Assembly (NCBI GenBank): GCA_048213135.1
Contig: PS015322.1
Location: 8,172-53,062, forward strand
Direction: 5' to 3'
DNA: 44,891 nucleotides
DNA from: Reclinomonas americana ATCC 50394
Taxonomy: Eukaryota; Jakobida; Jakobea; Jakobida
Of the stretch, positions 1-11,035 are shown one piece after another (the stretch's first letter is position 1; the number at the start of each line of letters is the position of its first letter). The position numbers were made by a program, and so were the translations under genes. The notes under the pieces were generated by a model that ran no database searches, was not told where the DNA came from, and was given only the letters and a program-made list of their open reading frames with translations.

Positions 1-90
1 AGAGGAAGGGGAGAGGAAGGGGAGAGGAAGGGGAGAGGAAGGGGAGAGGAAGGGGGAGAGGAAGGGGGAGAGGAAGGGGGGAGTCTAGCG
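1..90. repeat. Purine-rich 11-12 bp tandem repeat
   Basis: About seven copies of an AGAGGAAGGGG unit, the last ones with an extra G. It lies in or beyond the last visible intron of the leftmost gene; on that gene's sense strand it is pyrimidine-rich. No coding content seen. Confidence 0.9.
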
Positions 91-316
91 AAGAGTGTGG
101 AACTATAGAAGAGGAGTGTTAGCTTAGCAAGACCTTGTGAGTGGGCGAAGGGAAAGAGGAAGGGGAAGGATGTGTGGGAGGGTGGTTTGTGAAGCGAAAG
201 GAAAAGAGCGACAACTGAAATGATGTTGAGATTGTACCAGTGCACCGAGTGAGAAAGGCCAGTAGTGCCGTGAAGGGGGAGAAAGAAACAGCAAGATTCG
301 GAGACCACTTGCTTAC

Positions 317-1952
317 CTTTCTCCTGGTACAGTTCCACCTGCTCCCGCAAATCCTGCATCGCCGCCAAGAGTACATTGTGCTGCTCGTCGGCGGCAGCTG
401 ATCAACAAGAGGAGCGGTGAGTGCATGCTTCGCTTGCGATGTTCCACGCTAATGTGACGCAACCGAGCGAGGCCTTGGAGCGGTCCAATTCCGCCAGCAG
501 ATCCAGATTCTTGGAGGATGTCTCGCTGAGGTACACCTGCATGCGCTCAATTTCCCCTTGCACACTCTCACATGGCTCCAGTCTGCGCAAAGGTCCAAGG
601 GTCAGCTATTTGCCGCTCACTTGCACCAGTCATTCATCTCAGCAACAGCGAACCTTTGCAACACGTCGTCAAACCACTGACGCGCGTGCAACGTGGTGGC
701 CTTGCAGACGAGATGCTCAAGTAATCGTAGAACCGGTTCGGCATTCTCGTCCACCGTGCACGTGATGCTGTAGGTTGACTGCGGTCGCACGTGCGGAAGA
801 GTGAGCATATGAACAAATTCCCCACGCTGAGTACCTGCACTCTGCTATCTCTGTCCCTCCCTCCCACCCCCACTCAAACACACCATTGTTGGCTTCGACC
901 ACTGCGCATTCTCGTACACGCTCATGCCTCGCGCCAGCACCGTCAAGTTGTATCTCCACCGCGGACGCGCAGGCACCAGTGGCTCCTCCTCCCCGTCCGC
1001 TTCACCCTCTCCTGCAGCAGCAGCAGCCGCCGCCGCCGCTCCTTCACCGTCATAGTAACTGGAACGCACCACGAGCACACGCACAGCATGTCGCAGCGGA
1101 AAGCACTGCACACGACCGCTGTCACTGGCGGCGTCGCCATTCGCCATCGTTTCAAGGTAGAAGGCGCGAGTGGACACGCGCAGAGCCGTGACGCAGTCAC
1201 TGCAGGCGGGTGGGAAATGTCGATGGTGAGTTGCATAATGGAGAGGAGGCGACAAAACCGCCATTGGTGAAAAACTACCATGTTGTACAACTTCTCTGAA
1301 CACGCATCCGCTTGCCACGCTCTCTCTGCATCTCTCACTGATCCACGAGCTGCTGCCAGTGACTGCCAGCAACACGAGTGTGCTGTTCTTCTATCTATCT
1401 CTCTCTCTCTCTCTCTCTCTCGCTCTGTGTGTGTATGTGCATGAAAATCCGCAACTCATCACTCCCCAAGTCATCGTCGTCCTCGTCCTCCTCATCCTCC
1501 TGCGACTTCCTCTCATCGCTGCTCTTGCGCACCACTCCCACACTATCATCATCATCATCATCATCGTCCTCCTCCTCGAGTGGCGTCGGAGCCGGCGGCA
1601 CCATGAGCGCCACCTGCACTCTGTGCGCGACCACGCCCGCCAGCACCGCCTCACAGCCGTTCCCACTGAGCGCACTCAAGGCGGCGGAGAAGAGCGCACT
1701 GGGGATGGTCGGAATACCACTGGCGCATGTCAGGCCTCCGCCTCGCGGAGACATGGAGAAGGCGGAGGATGCGTCGTCGTCATTGGCGAGGCTGTTGCTG
1801 CTGGTGATGGCGGTGACTGGAGGTGGAGAAGAGGGTGTTGTTGTTGTTGTTGTTGTTGCGGAGGTGGTGATTTCATGGTCGTGAGTGCCGTTGTGTTGCG
1901 GCGGGTGTTGTGCGGTGATCAGAAGTGGGGCAAAGAAACTGCTGAGATCCAT
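317..1952 (-). CDS. PH-like / coiled-coil protein, 3' part outside the window
   Basis: Five exons join in frame: 1952-1456, 1199-884, 778-654, 582-464 and 397-317; the last donor is GTAAGC, so the gene continues off the left edge. The start is the first ATG of the long exon 1 (MDLSSFF). Exon 1 encodes a low-complexity acidic segment with an eight-residue Asp run. Exons 2-3 give a beta-rich region followed by a helix (ARQWFDDVLQR) that looks like the end of a PH-type fold; I infer this from pattern only. Exons 4-5 are charged helical sequence (EIERMQVYLSET, AAMQDLREQVELY) typical of a coiled coil. Two of its introns start with GTTGCG (positions 1455 and 463). Function is not recognised; a membrane- or cytoskeleton-associated adaptor is one possibility. 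Confidence 0.6.
1393..1428. repeat. (CT)n microsatellite in intron
   Basis: A run of CT dinucleotides followed by a short GT run, inside the first intron of the leftmost minus-strand gene. Confidence 0.9.
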
Positions 1953-2597
1953 CTCACTATCTGTGTGTGTGTGCGTGTGCTATGTGTGTGCAGAGGTGGG
2001 AGATTGGTGTGTGTGCGTGCCTCTCTCTATCTGAGTGTGTGTGAGTGCGAGCGGCACGCGCTCGTCGGTGTTGCGATTTCTCTCACGATTGATGAAAAAC
2101 TGTTTGTCCGTTATCGTGAAATCGCTTTTCGTGTGAAAAGCAAGAATTGGTTACGGGTTTTGAGAGGCGAGAGTGGAGTGTGGAAGGAGTGTGACGGGAA
2201 GCGGGGTGTTCTGGGTGTGCACGAGTGGTGAGACGGACACATGAATCGAAAAGCCAAAAAAGGAATTTCCGGACGTCGACGTCTTGCAGTGCCTCCGCTG
2301 GTCGTTGCAGGCATCTTTGGAGGTGGTAGTGACTGTGGACACGAGGAGTGCGAGGATTGAGTGTTGGAGAGGGTGGGGTGGTCAACGTCGACAACATGAG
2401 TGCGAGTTTGTTCGATATGCAATTGCAAGCAACCAATACGCAGCGCGGGCACTTTCGATCACCTTGATATTTGACTCGGGAGGACACAGTGCTCACCACG
2501 ACACGGCAGAGAGTACTGTCAAGCACACAAGTCGATCTCTGTCGCCAATGCCGGTATACGCCCTCCACCTTTATTCTCTTTCATTGTCTGTACTGCT
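1953..2597. other. Intergenic region between two minus-strand genes
   Basis: No exon could be supported here. It should hold the promoter of the 1952 gene and the 3' region of the NTPase gene. The only notable element is the palindrome at 2272-2283. The open frames present lack homology and splice continuity. Confidence 0.6.
2272..2283. promoter_or_regulatory. GACGTCGACGTC palindrome, copy 1
   Basis: A perfect 12-bp palindrome made of two overlapping GACGTC half-elements, about 320 bp upstream of the ATG at 1952. The same 12-mer lies upstream of the ATGs at 6700 and 24901. GACGTC resembles the core of CRE/bZIP sites; the role as a promoter element is inferred from recurrence and position only. 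Confidence 0.45.
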
Positions 2598-5500
2598 CTA
2601 GAAACGAAAGACCAGGTCAAACAGTGAACGCAAATCGATGACGTTGTTGTTGTTGCTGCTGCTGTTCAGCTGGAGTGCGTCCTCAATCCTGCGACTGCAC
2701 TGATCGCTGCCCACCTCCCGACACAGATGCTCCGCCGACACGTAACCAGTCGCCGGCCTGCGATTCGAGATCGCTTGAGCAAGAGCAGTCACGTCGTCTT
2801 TGACTTTCGCTGCCTCCTTGTCGCCGACGGCATTCATCAGAACATCAGATAGGGTCGCCGCAAGGTCAACGTTGCCTGGATGCAAAGCGTTCAGCAGTAT
2901 TTGACCTGCCGCAACGAGCCACACATTGAGGTAAGCATACTCCCAACGTAGCACTCACCTCTTTTTCACCACTATGATGCACGCGGGTTCGACAACCACA
3001 TGCACCGAATGATGCGCAGCGGCCAAGTACACACACAAACACAAAAAACATCAAACATAGATACATACATACATGCACACACACTCTCTCCCACAGAGGG
3101 AGAGAGAGTGAGAGGACTGCTGCAACATGACGAAGCGCCACATTTGGCTGCTGTGTTCTGCACTTTCTCTCTTTCTCTCTCTCTCTCTCTCAGCATCTCA
3201 CAAAAGAGCACTCTTTCCCTCTACACCACTCTTTGTCGAAGCGACCGACTCCTTTGCTCTTGCTCGAGTCCTCTCAACGGTCTGCATCTGTCCACTCCAA
3301 CATCAGCACGCAACTCGTCCGCAGAGGCATGTCACAAAACGTTGGTCCGTAGTACACCGACGCCACAGTCTTGTCGATGACGATGAAACGGCGAAGCTCT
3401 TCGTCGCTTGGGCGTCGTCTCTTCTTCACTGTTCCCCACGCATCGGCGCTCACGTCGGGAATGGCATGCGGCGACGACAGCACGGCAAGCCACGACGCCG
3501 ATGAGTTGTTCTCAATGTAGCGTCCAATCTGCTCATCACCACCATGTCTCAGCACGACATGCACACTTGCATAGCTGCGCCCAGTTGATAAGCCACTCAC
3601 CTCACACGTACGCTGCATCGCGCGCTGAACAGTTTCGGCATCAGCAAAAAGCAACTTGCACTGCTCGAGAATCACAATTTCCTTCTTGTCAACAGTCTCC
3701 ACCACCGTCATGATGTCGCATCCATAGGCATCATTGCTTGTCATGCGCACGACCGGCATCGTCTCGTCTAACTGGCGGACTTTCACCGGCTCAGTTGGTT
3801 TCGTCTGTTATTTCGACATGTCAGTCAACGCAGCAGCTGTTGAGAGCCGAAGGTAGAATCACCTTGCGTGCGAGCTCCTTCTTTGTCAACCAAGAGGGTG
3901 ACCAGCGCGGACCCACAATATCCACTGTCCCTCCGGACCAGCCTTCACGACGTAACGCACTTTTCCACAAGGGGTGGCGCCCAAGAAGACCTGAATAAGA
4001 CTGCAGCTTAGCAAACATGCCACAGAGTGCACACGAATCTCTCAGGAGCACCATACCTATTTTCGCACCCTCCAAACGATAGACAGAAGACAGCCAGGCC
4101 GCAGGTGCCGGGTCCGCCAAGTGTCGCTCAAGTTGCATGGCAATGTACGCTGTACGCCACTTTTCAAACGCCTCAGACGGCTGCAAATCGCCGCCTTCCA
4201 ACCCGACGCTCAAGCTGGCAACACGTGCGGCCAGTTGACCAACAGTCCCCAGTACTTGTGCCTTCATAATGTATGTCGGCGGCACATACACTCGTGCTCC
4301 ATCGTCACTCGCCTGTCCCGCCATGCACGAGTGATTAGCTGTATGGACAAACACTCGCACACACATACACACAGCAACGACACACCTTGCGGAGAATCGC
4401 ATATCCATCTGACTCGGCCTCCTCAATGAATGCAGAATTAACGATCTTGGCGTCAATCGCGGCCAACAGAATAGTCTTCGCCACAGACTTGTCAGAGTCC
4501 GACATACATTCCGCTTTTTTGTGAAGCTTCAAGTCATCAATTGTCAGCAACACCTCCTCTGCATCGCCAGCGCAGATAAGTAAACTCTGCGCACACAAGC
4601 TTTAGGAACGAATAACAATGTACACGCAACGAGGATTTCCGGCAGTCTCCATCTTCATGCACTCTACAGCGGAATGGTCGACGGGGCAGCACAGTAAGTA
4701 CAGAAATAGTCAGGCCACAGCGCGAGAGTCGACGCAACCTACGGCAGCTGTGACTACCTCGATCTGCGATCGCGTCAAGGAGGAACGACTGTCGAGCAGA
4801 GTCCGCAGTGCTCGACTCGTTCGCCAAGCCACGTGAATTGATGCCGGAAGGCCGGCTTCAGTCGCGCCCGAATCTGCGCACTTCAAAATTGGCATGCATA
4901 TACGGGAGAACACAACACACCACTGCGTCACTACTCGGCAAGCTGCAGTACAGTCCATTACCATTCTCTCTACCCAATACTCTAGCGCATGCGACAATTC
5001 ACGCAAGCAGCCATGATCTACACTCACTGCCCGTGTCCATATTCTATATTCGCGCTCTCAGAGACTGTCAGTCACACGTGCAACTCATCATCGCTGAAAA
5101 TGTGTCTACAGATCTACATATACTCCGCACTATTCGTCCAACAGCACGCAACTCGGCACAATGGTCTCGAATATTTGGCGCATGAGCTCGTCTGTTTCCA
5201 GCGGAAGCAGTGGAATGCCGGGGACACGGAGGACCTTAACACCAGAAATTTTCGACACGAGTTCAGCATCCACAGTGATTAATCCGGCAAGCATCGGCAC
5301 CACAAGGTTCGGTGGTTTGCATGAGTCGATGATGGCGCGCAAAGCGTACTTGAGGCGCTGCCGACGGAAACTCTGAGCGTAGGAAACAGTGTGGTGTTGC
5401 TAGTGAGTGTGTCTTCGCAAGCGAGAAAGCAAGGCGAGAGTTTCACATCAGGAGAGCCTCTTTCGCTAAAACACACAACTGCATCGCCGTCAGTGTACAC

Positions 5501-6700
5501 AAACTCCTGAACGTCGTCTAGCAAGCAGATAACAGCCAGTCTGCGAGTGGAAGGCGATAAGCGACATGAAACCTCATGTTCGAGAAGGCAAGTCACTCGA
5601 TTAAACAAACTTGGCATCTGGATTCAGCTTCTTGGCGTCCATGAGATCCAAACGGATGCACTGCATTGCAACCTCAGTTGAGAGCTTCCGCCACGTCTCG
5701 GGATACGCATCGCAGATCTTGTTGAGGATGTCGTAGTAGGCCGTGTTCCGCTTGCAGAAATGCGACAGCAGCAACCGCCACGCGGTGGCCGATAGAATGC
5801 TGTCCTTGGAGGGCGGCATCTGCTTGCCATCGTGTGCCGTGAAGTCCTCGCAGAAAGCGACTCCACCGAGCTTATATGCGTTGTCATACACCAAGTCCAG
5901 CCGATGCACGACATATCCCGCTGCATCGCACACAGATAAATTGCAAGAAAACAACACACCTCTTCCCCTCCACTCCATGCAAACTTTCCTCTCACAACTC
6001 ACCACCCTGCAGCTCCTTCTCAAACTCAGACGCCGCCAACGTCATCTGAAGTGTCTTGCCAACACCTGCCGTGCCCATAAAAGCAGGCACTGCACACCGG
6101 CCCTGGCTCGTCGACCCAGACAACCAGGGCTGGATGAGGTCACGCACGAAGTTCCTGGGCTCATCCTTGGGCAACACGGGAATTCGCAGTTCCATCAGGC
6201 CTGTGTTCGCGTGCACGGCAACACCGTGATTGCGAAACACGCTCTGCAACGCCAGTGGGAGAAAAGCGCTGATCCGCAAAGGATAGTGATCGATCTGTTA
6301 CAATCCATGAGTGAGAGAATGCATGACATAGAGAGAGTGAATGAGAGAGAGAGAGCGAGTCACACACTCTCTTACTCACCCGTCTCTTGTCCCTCATCTT
6401 CCTCATCTCTCTCTCTCTCTCTCTCATCGTTCATCTTTCTCCCTCGCACACACACGCACGCATTTTACACCAACACATTCGTGGCACACTCACCCGAACG
6501 CCCTGTCCACGTGCGTTGTCGTCGCTCTCAATCTCCAACCCGCACACTTGTGCACGCAATCCGTGTGCGTCCACAATGAAGTCGCGCAGCTTGGTGGCAT
6601 TGGTGAAGATTTCTCGCTGCGCAGCCGCGGCCTCTGCAGTAACAATCCAGCGACGACCAGTGGCGAGGAAGCGCGGCAGCACCTTGCGCGCACACCACAT
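2598..6700 (-). CDS. P-loop (STAND/RHS-like) NTPase
   Basis: Twelve exons join without a frame break to 863 residues: 6700-6494, 6294-6003, 5920-5611, 5540-5501, 5372-5153, 4873-4739, 4663-4631, 4558-4386, 4312-4057, 3990-3863, 3804-3315 and 2905-2598 (stop TAG). The ATG at 6700 is chosen because a TGA lies in frame just upstream. A Walker A motif, GTAGVGKT, is at about residue 143 and a Walker B-like ICLLDDVQEF at about 274. A strand followed by PMLAGLITVDAEL (sensor-like) comes after it, then an LPLETDEL stretch. This order is seen in STAND-type and in kinetoplastid RHS / oomycete Crinkler NTPases, but I see no clear C-terminal nuclease or repeat domain, so family placement is open. Introns at 5152, 4738, 4630 and 3314 start with GTTGCGT. 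No transmembrane segment or signal peptide is seen. Confidence 0.7.
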
Positions 6701-6719
6701 TCTTGTCTTGTTTTTTCCG

Positions 6720-7180
6720 AAGTTTTGTCAACTGCAACGATGTTAACGTTATGTAAATGGATTCCAACCCAAGCAGCAACACAGCTGCATAATGGTCACC
6801 ATCTTGAGTGATTAAGAGAGCATCAGAAACTGAGATATCGCGGATCAGCTGCAGCTGCACGACGTCGACGTCGATCGAAATATCGAAGCACGTGTTTGCT
6901 TGACTTTGCCTCCTGAAAGGGAAGATGACTGTTTGGAGAAGACTATCGTTGTTTGTGCCTTGGTCATCGTCGGCAAGGGATTTGTGGGCGTTTATCAAAT
7001 TCACTGCACATGCACACGCGCGCGCAGCGTTTGATTGGCTTTGCCTCCTGAAAGGGAAGACGACTGTTGGAGAAGTAATTAGGTGTTTGTATATTGTTGG
7101 TGTGCCAAGGTCATTGTCGGCAAGGGATTTGTGGGCGTTTATCGCATTATTGGAATGTGGTGAATGAAGTGAATTCGAAG
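6720..7180 (-). repeat. Dispersed composite repeat upstream of the NTPase gene
   Basis: On the minus strand this holds two copies (near 7043-7140 and 6907-6990) of a block reading CTTCTCCAACAG...CCCTTTCAGGAGGCAAAG with a conserved preceding segment (CTTGCCGA..ATGACC). The GACGTCGACGTC palindrome and a second block, CAGCTGTGTTGCTG, follow. The same blocks, in another order, precede the pICln gene (24950-25310). The first block looks like a splice acceptor (pyrimidine tract plus CAG), so these may be 5' UTR introns or a mobile element. No transposase or terminal inverted repeats found. Confidence 0.6.
6861..6872. promoter_or_regulatory. GACGTCGACGTC palindrome, copy 2
   Basis: Identical to the 12-mers at 2272 and 25196; 161 bp upstream of the NTPase start at 6700. 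A shorter relative, CGACGTCG, is near 7216 between this gene and the divergent SH3 gene. Confidence 0.45.
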
Positions 7181-7445
7181 TGTTTTGTTTTTTGATCATG
7201 AACGTCGATGTTCTCTCGACGTCGTACGCCGCATGCGTAGTGGCAAACACTGCACAGCTCAGAGAGGCGGCCTTCTTCCACCACCACCACAGGCACTCTG
7301 CATGCACTGAACTGTATTCCGGCCCGCTGTCCCATTAACGAGAGGGACCATTTTTCAGGCAACAAACCCTCTCCAACTAAACAGCAACAAAGATGGACTC
7401 GACAATCGTGATGGCTGTGCTCACACAGTGGCTGGGCGGGAGAGG

Positions 7446-7483
<38 letters not shown>

Positions 7484-7885
7484 TCTTACTTATTGTCTTG
7501 TGTGNNNNNNNNNNNNNNNNNNNNNNNNNNNNNNNNNNNNNNNNNNNNNNNNNNNNNNNAGAGTGGGAGGGAGGTCGAGATCTCTCTCTCTTTCTTCTCT
7601 CTCTCTCTCTCTCTCTCTCTTTCTGTGTATTTGCGTGTGTGTGAGAGAGATGGGGACAGAAGAAGAGAGAAAGAGAAAAGGAGAGAGAAGGGACAGAAGA
7701 AGAGAGAAAAGGGAAGGAAACGGAGGGGAGATGACAGGAGATTGACAGTGGAGCAGAGAGGTACAGAGACCAGACCTCACTCTTTCTTCGCTCTCTCTCT
7801 CTCTCTGTGTGTGAGAGAAAGGATCAGAAGGGGAAAAGAAAGAGAGGAAAACAGGGAGGGGTAGGGAGAGCGAGAGGCGGATACG
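7181..7885. other. Divergent intergenic region with gap
   Basis: Lies between the minus-strand NTPase gene and the plus-strand SH3 gene. Contains (CT)n runs at about 7446-7485 and 7578-7625, a 55-base assembly gap (7505-7559) and GA-rich sequence to about 7875. Presumed promoter and 5' UTR region; no exon supported. Confidence 0.6.
7505..7559. other. Assembly gap
   Basis: Run of N between two CT-rich stretches, upstream of the SH3 gene. Confidence 1.
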
Positions 7886-10800
7886 ATGCAGAACACGCAA
7901 CAGAAAGGTGTGCGCATCTCTTAGCATTGGAATAGCGTTTTGCGTCTTCCTTCGCCATGGACGATAGAGACCTGTTCGCTCCCCTTCTCACTTCCTCCCT
8001 CCCTTCATCACAGCCGTCCCCGACCACAAGCGACGACTGCTCGTCGCCCGTGCCGTGCTGCGGGAGATCATGAACACGGAGCGGCAATGCCTCCGCACCC
8101 TATTTGCATACTTGTCAACCGTCGGCGCCGTGCACCAGGCCTCGGGACTAACGACCACCGACATTGCAGCTGTTTCGTCACTTATTGCACACCTCGCTCC
8201 TTCCCTTTCTCCACTTCTGTGTGCTCACTTTCTCCTGCATTCATGCGCTGTGTGCTCCTCCCCTCATCCCTCATCCCTCTCCTTCCCCCTCCACCAGGTG
8301 ATCGGCCCCGCCGTGCTGCCCCACGCGCCGGCCAGCGACAGCGCCTTCTTTTGCGAGATGTGCATCGACGGCTTTGCCAATATCTTCAACGACGGTCAGC
8401 TGCACCGTGCCCTCTTCTCCTTTGCCGGCAGCACCGGTGACGAGCTCACGGTGCAGGCGGGCCAGCTCGTGAATGGTGCGGTGTTTGTCTGCCTGCGAGT
8501 TTCAGGGAGGGTATTTCTCACTGCCCTTACTTTACACAGTGATCCAGGCGGAGGGCAACGGGTGGGCCTTTGGTCAGATCTACGACCCACAAATTCCCAA
8601 CTCGGTGCAAGTCGAATCCGTCGGCTACCTCCCGCAGTCGTATCTCGAACCGGTGTCTGGCGGTGACGCCACTGGTACTGCAGTTTTTTGCCTGCTCACA
8701 GTCCGCTCTCGTCGCTTTGCTCATCGTGCATGTATACCTGCAGCCATCCTCACCGCCGAGACTCTCCGACAGCACAACGAGCACGTCGGAAGTGCGCCGG
8801 AATCTGCTCAGGGGGGTGCGTCAGCGGCAAGAAAACATTCATTCTCTCTATCTTGCGTTTTTCCTCATCCTTGCCTGCAGGCTCCTTTTCGCTCGGCATG
8901 GCGCTCCCACCCCGAGCCGCCGCCGCTCCGACAGTACTCGACACACTCAGCACCATCCAGCTGCAACAGCAAGCGGCGGAGCGTGCCGGCGATCGCAACT
9001 CACTGACTCGCCTCAAGAGCGAGAAGGACATGGTGCTACGGTCGCACATGAGCGCGGCGATTGTGCGGCCAGGTTCGCCACCGCCACTGTCCACCACTTT
9101 GGGGGCTTTTGCCGATGCTCGTGATGGGCTGATGACGGATGGTGAGTGGATGGAGAAGGGAAGAGCGAGAGGGAGAGAGAGGAGGGGATGAGAGAGAGAG
9201 AGGGAGGACGGGGGGAGAAAGGGAACTCACGCTACTTGTGCAATCTCTTGGCCTTCTGCCGTCTGTAAATTCTTACTCTTTTCTCCTCGCACTGTACTCC
9301 ATTCGACTATCTGCGCATTCTATCTCTCTCCGTGCTGTGTTCGTCTTGCTGTGCTCCACTCCTTTTACTGTGCTCCATTCATCTCGCTATGTCTCGTTCA
9401 TCTCGCTGTGCTCCGTTACTCTTGCTATGCTCCGTTCCGCTTGCTGTGCTCTACCCCTCGCACTGTGCTCCATTCGACTCTCTGCGCCCTCTATCTCTCT
9501 CCGTGCTCTGTAACTCTTGCTGTGCTCTACTCCTTTTACTGTACTCCCGCTATGTTGCGTTCCTCTCGCTGTGCTCTACTCCTCGCACTGTGCTCCATTC
9601 GACTCTCTGTGTTCGTTCCTCTCGTTGTGCCCCGTTCCTGTCACTTTCCTCTGTTCATCTCTCTGTGCTCCGATCCTCTGTCTGTATTCTATGTCTCTCG
9701 CTGCGCCTCCGCCTCTCGCTGTGCTCTGTTCGCCTCGGTGTTCGCTTCCTTTTCCCATTTCTCTCATGCTACGTTTGTCTCTCCCCTCACGCCCTTCCCC
9801 CCCTTTCCTTCATACCCCTCAATTCTTCTTCCCCAATCCTCCCCCCTTTTCCCTCTTCTCGCAGGCCTCATCACCTCACCCACCTCCACCATTGTCGGCG
9901 GCATGAGCGGTCCATTCAGTCCACTCGCCGATCACCCGTCACAGTCGTACCAGCAGCAGTCGCTTCCGCCACCCTCACAGCTGTACGCGCAAGCAACTGC
10001 GCTGCCATCGTCGCTTCCCCACCCGCAGCCTGTGCCTGCCTCCGCCGCCTCCTCTGTCCACGGCGAGCTGCCACCGCTGGCTCCACAGCCGGCTGAGCAC
10101 ACAGCGCCAGTGTCGCACATCGATGCCGGCGCGATTGAGCCGTCGGCTGTGGGCCTCGCGCCGTGGACACCGCAGTCTGTTGCTCTCCACCCAATCGTGT
10201 CAGCGTCTCCCATTCCATCACCGCACATTCATCGTCCTGCGTTGGTCGGCTACCAAGGTGAGAGCGCGGGAGACGGCACTTTTCCTTCTTTCCACTCTCT
10301 TTCCCACTCCTGCGCTCACACGCTCGTATCGTCTCGCAGCTGGTCCGTCTGCGGCCGGACGACCCACGCTGCAGCCGCTGCGATTGGACTCGATGGACGG
10401 TGGTGCTGGTGTGAATGTTGCACCTTCTGGCACGGTGTCGTTCGGTTCGTTTGCGCCGATGCGTGAAGCGCATTCTAATCCGTTGCCTGACATCATCACT
10501 TGTTTGTTCAGCGTCCACAACCCTCACCAATCCCGGAGTGCAGGCATCTGGTTGCGTACTCTTGAATAGCACTTCAGTATTCTCCTCTCTCTCTCTCTCT
10601 TTCTCACGCACGCAACTTACTCTCCTTCTCCCCCTTCTCACTCTACTTCTTCTTTCTGTCTTCTTCTTCTTCTCTCACACGCTCCCCGTCCCTCTCACTC
10701 CTCTCTCCCTCTCCTTTTCCTCTCATTCTGCCTCTCCTCTCCTCTCCTCTGCTCTCCCTTCCTCGCTCTCTCTTCTCTCTCTCTCCTCCCCCTCTCCCCT

Positions 10801-10979
10801 CCTCTCCTCTCCTCTCCTCTCCTCTCCTCTCCTCTCCTCTCCTCGCCTCGCCTCGCCTCTCCTCTCCTCTCCTCCCCTCTCCTCTCTTCTCTTCTCCTCC
10901 TCCTCTCCTCTCCTCTCCTCTCCTCTCCTCTCCTCTCCTCTCCTCTCCTCTCCTCTCCTNNNNNNNNNNNNNNNNNNNN

Positions 10980-11035
<56 letters not shown>

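Noticed and set aside
3601-3650. Intron in the NTPase gene at GAG|GTGAGTGG near 3600
   Set aside because: The acceptor that would pair with it breaks the frame, whereas reading through stays open and keeps phase with the next junction.
6528-7307. Minus-strand open frame containing two similar VVFPFRRQSQ segments
   Set aside because: The similarity is at DNA level (acceptor-like block); the downstream part reads a different frame from the NTPase exon, and no splice model includes it as coding.
7956-7975. ATG at 7956 (MDDRDLF) as start of the SH3 gene
   Set aside because: It cannot be spliced in phase with the exon at 8014, whereas the ATG at 7886 with donor GTGTGCGC joins in frame.
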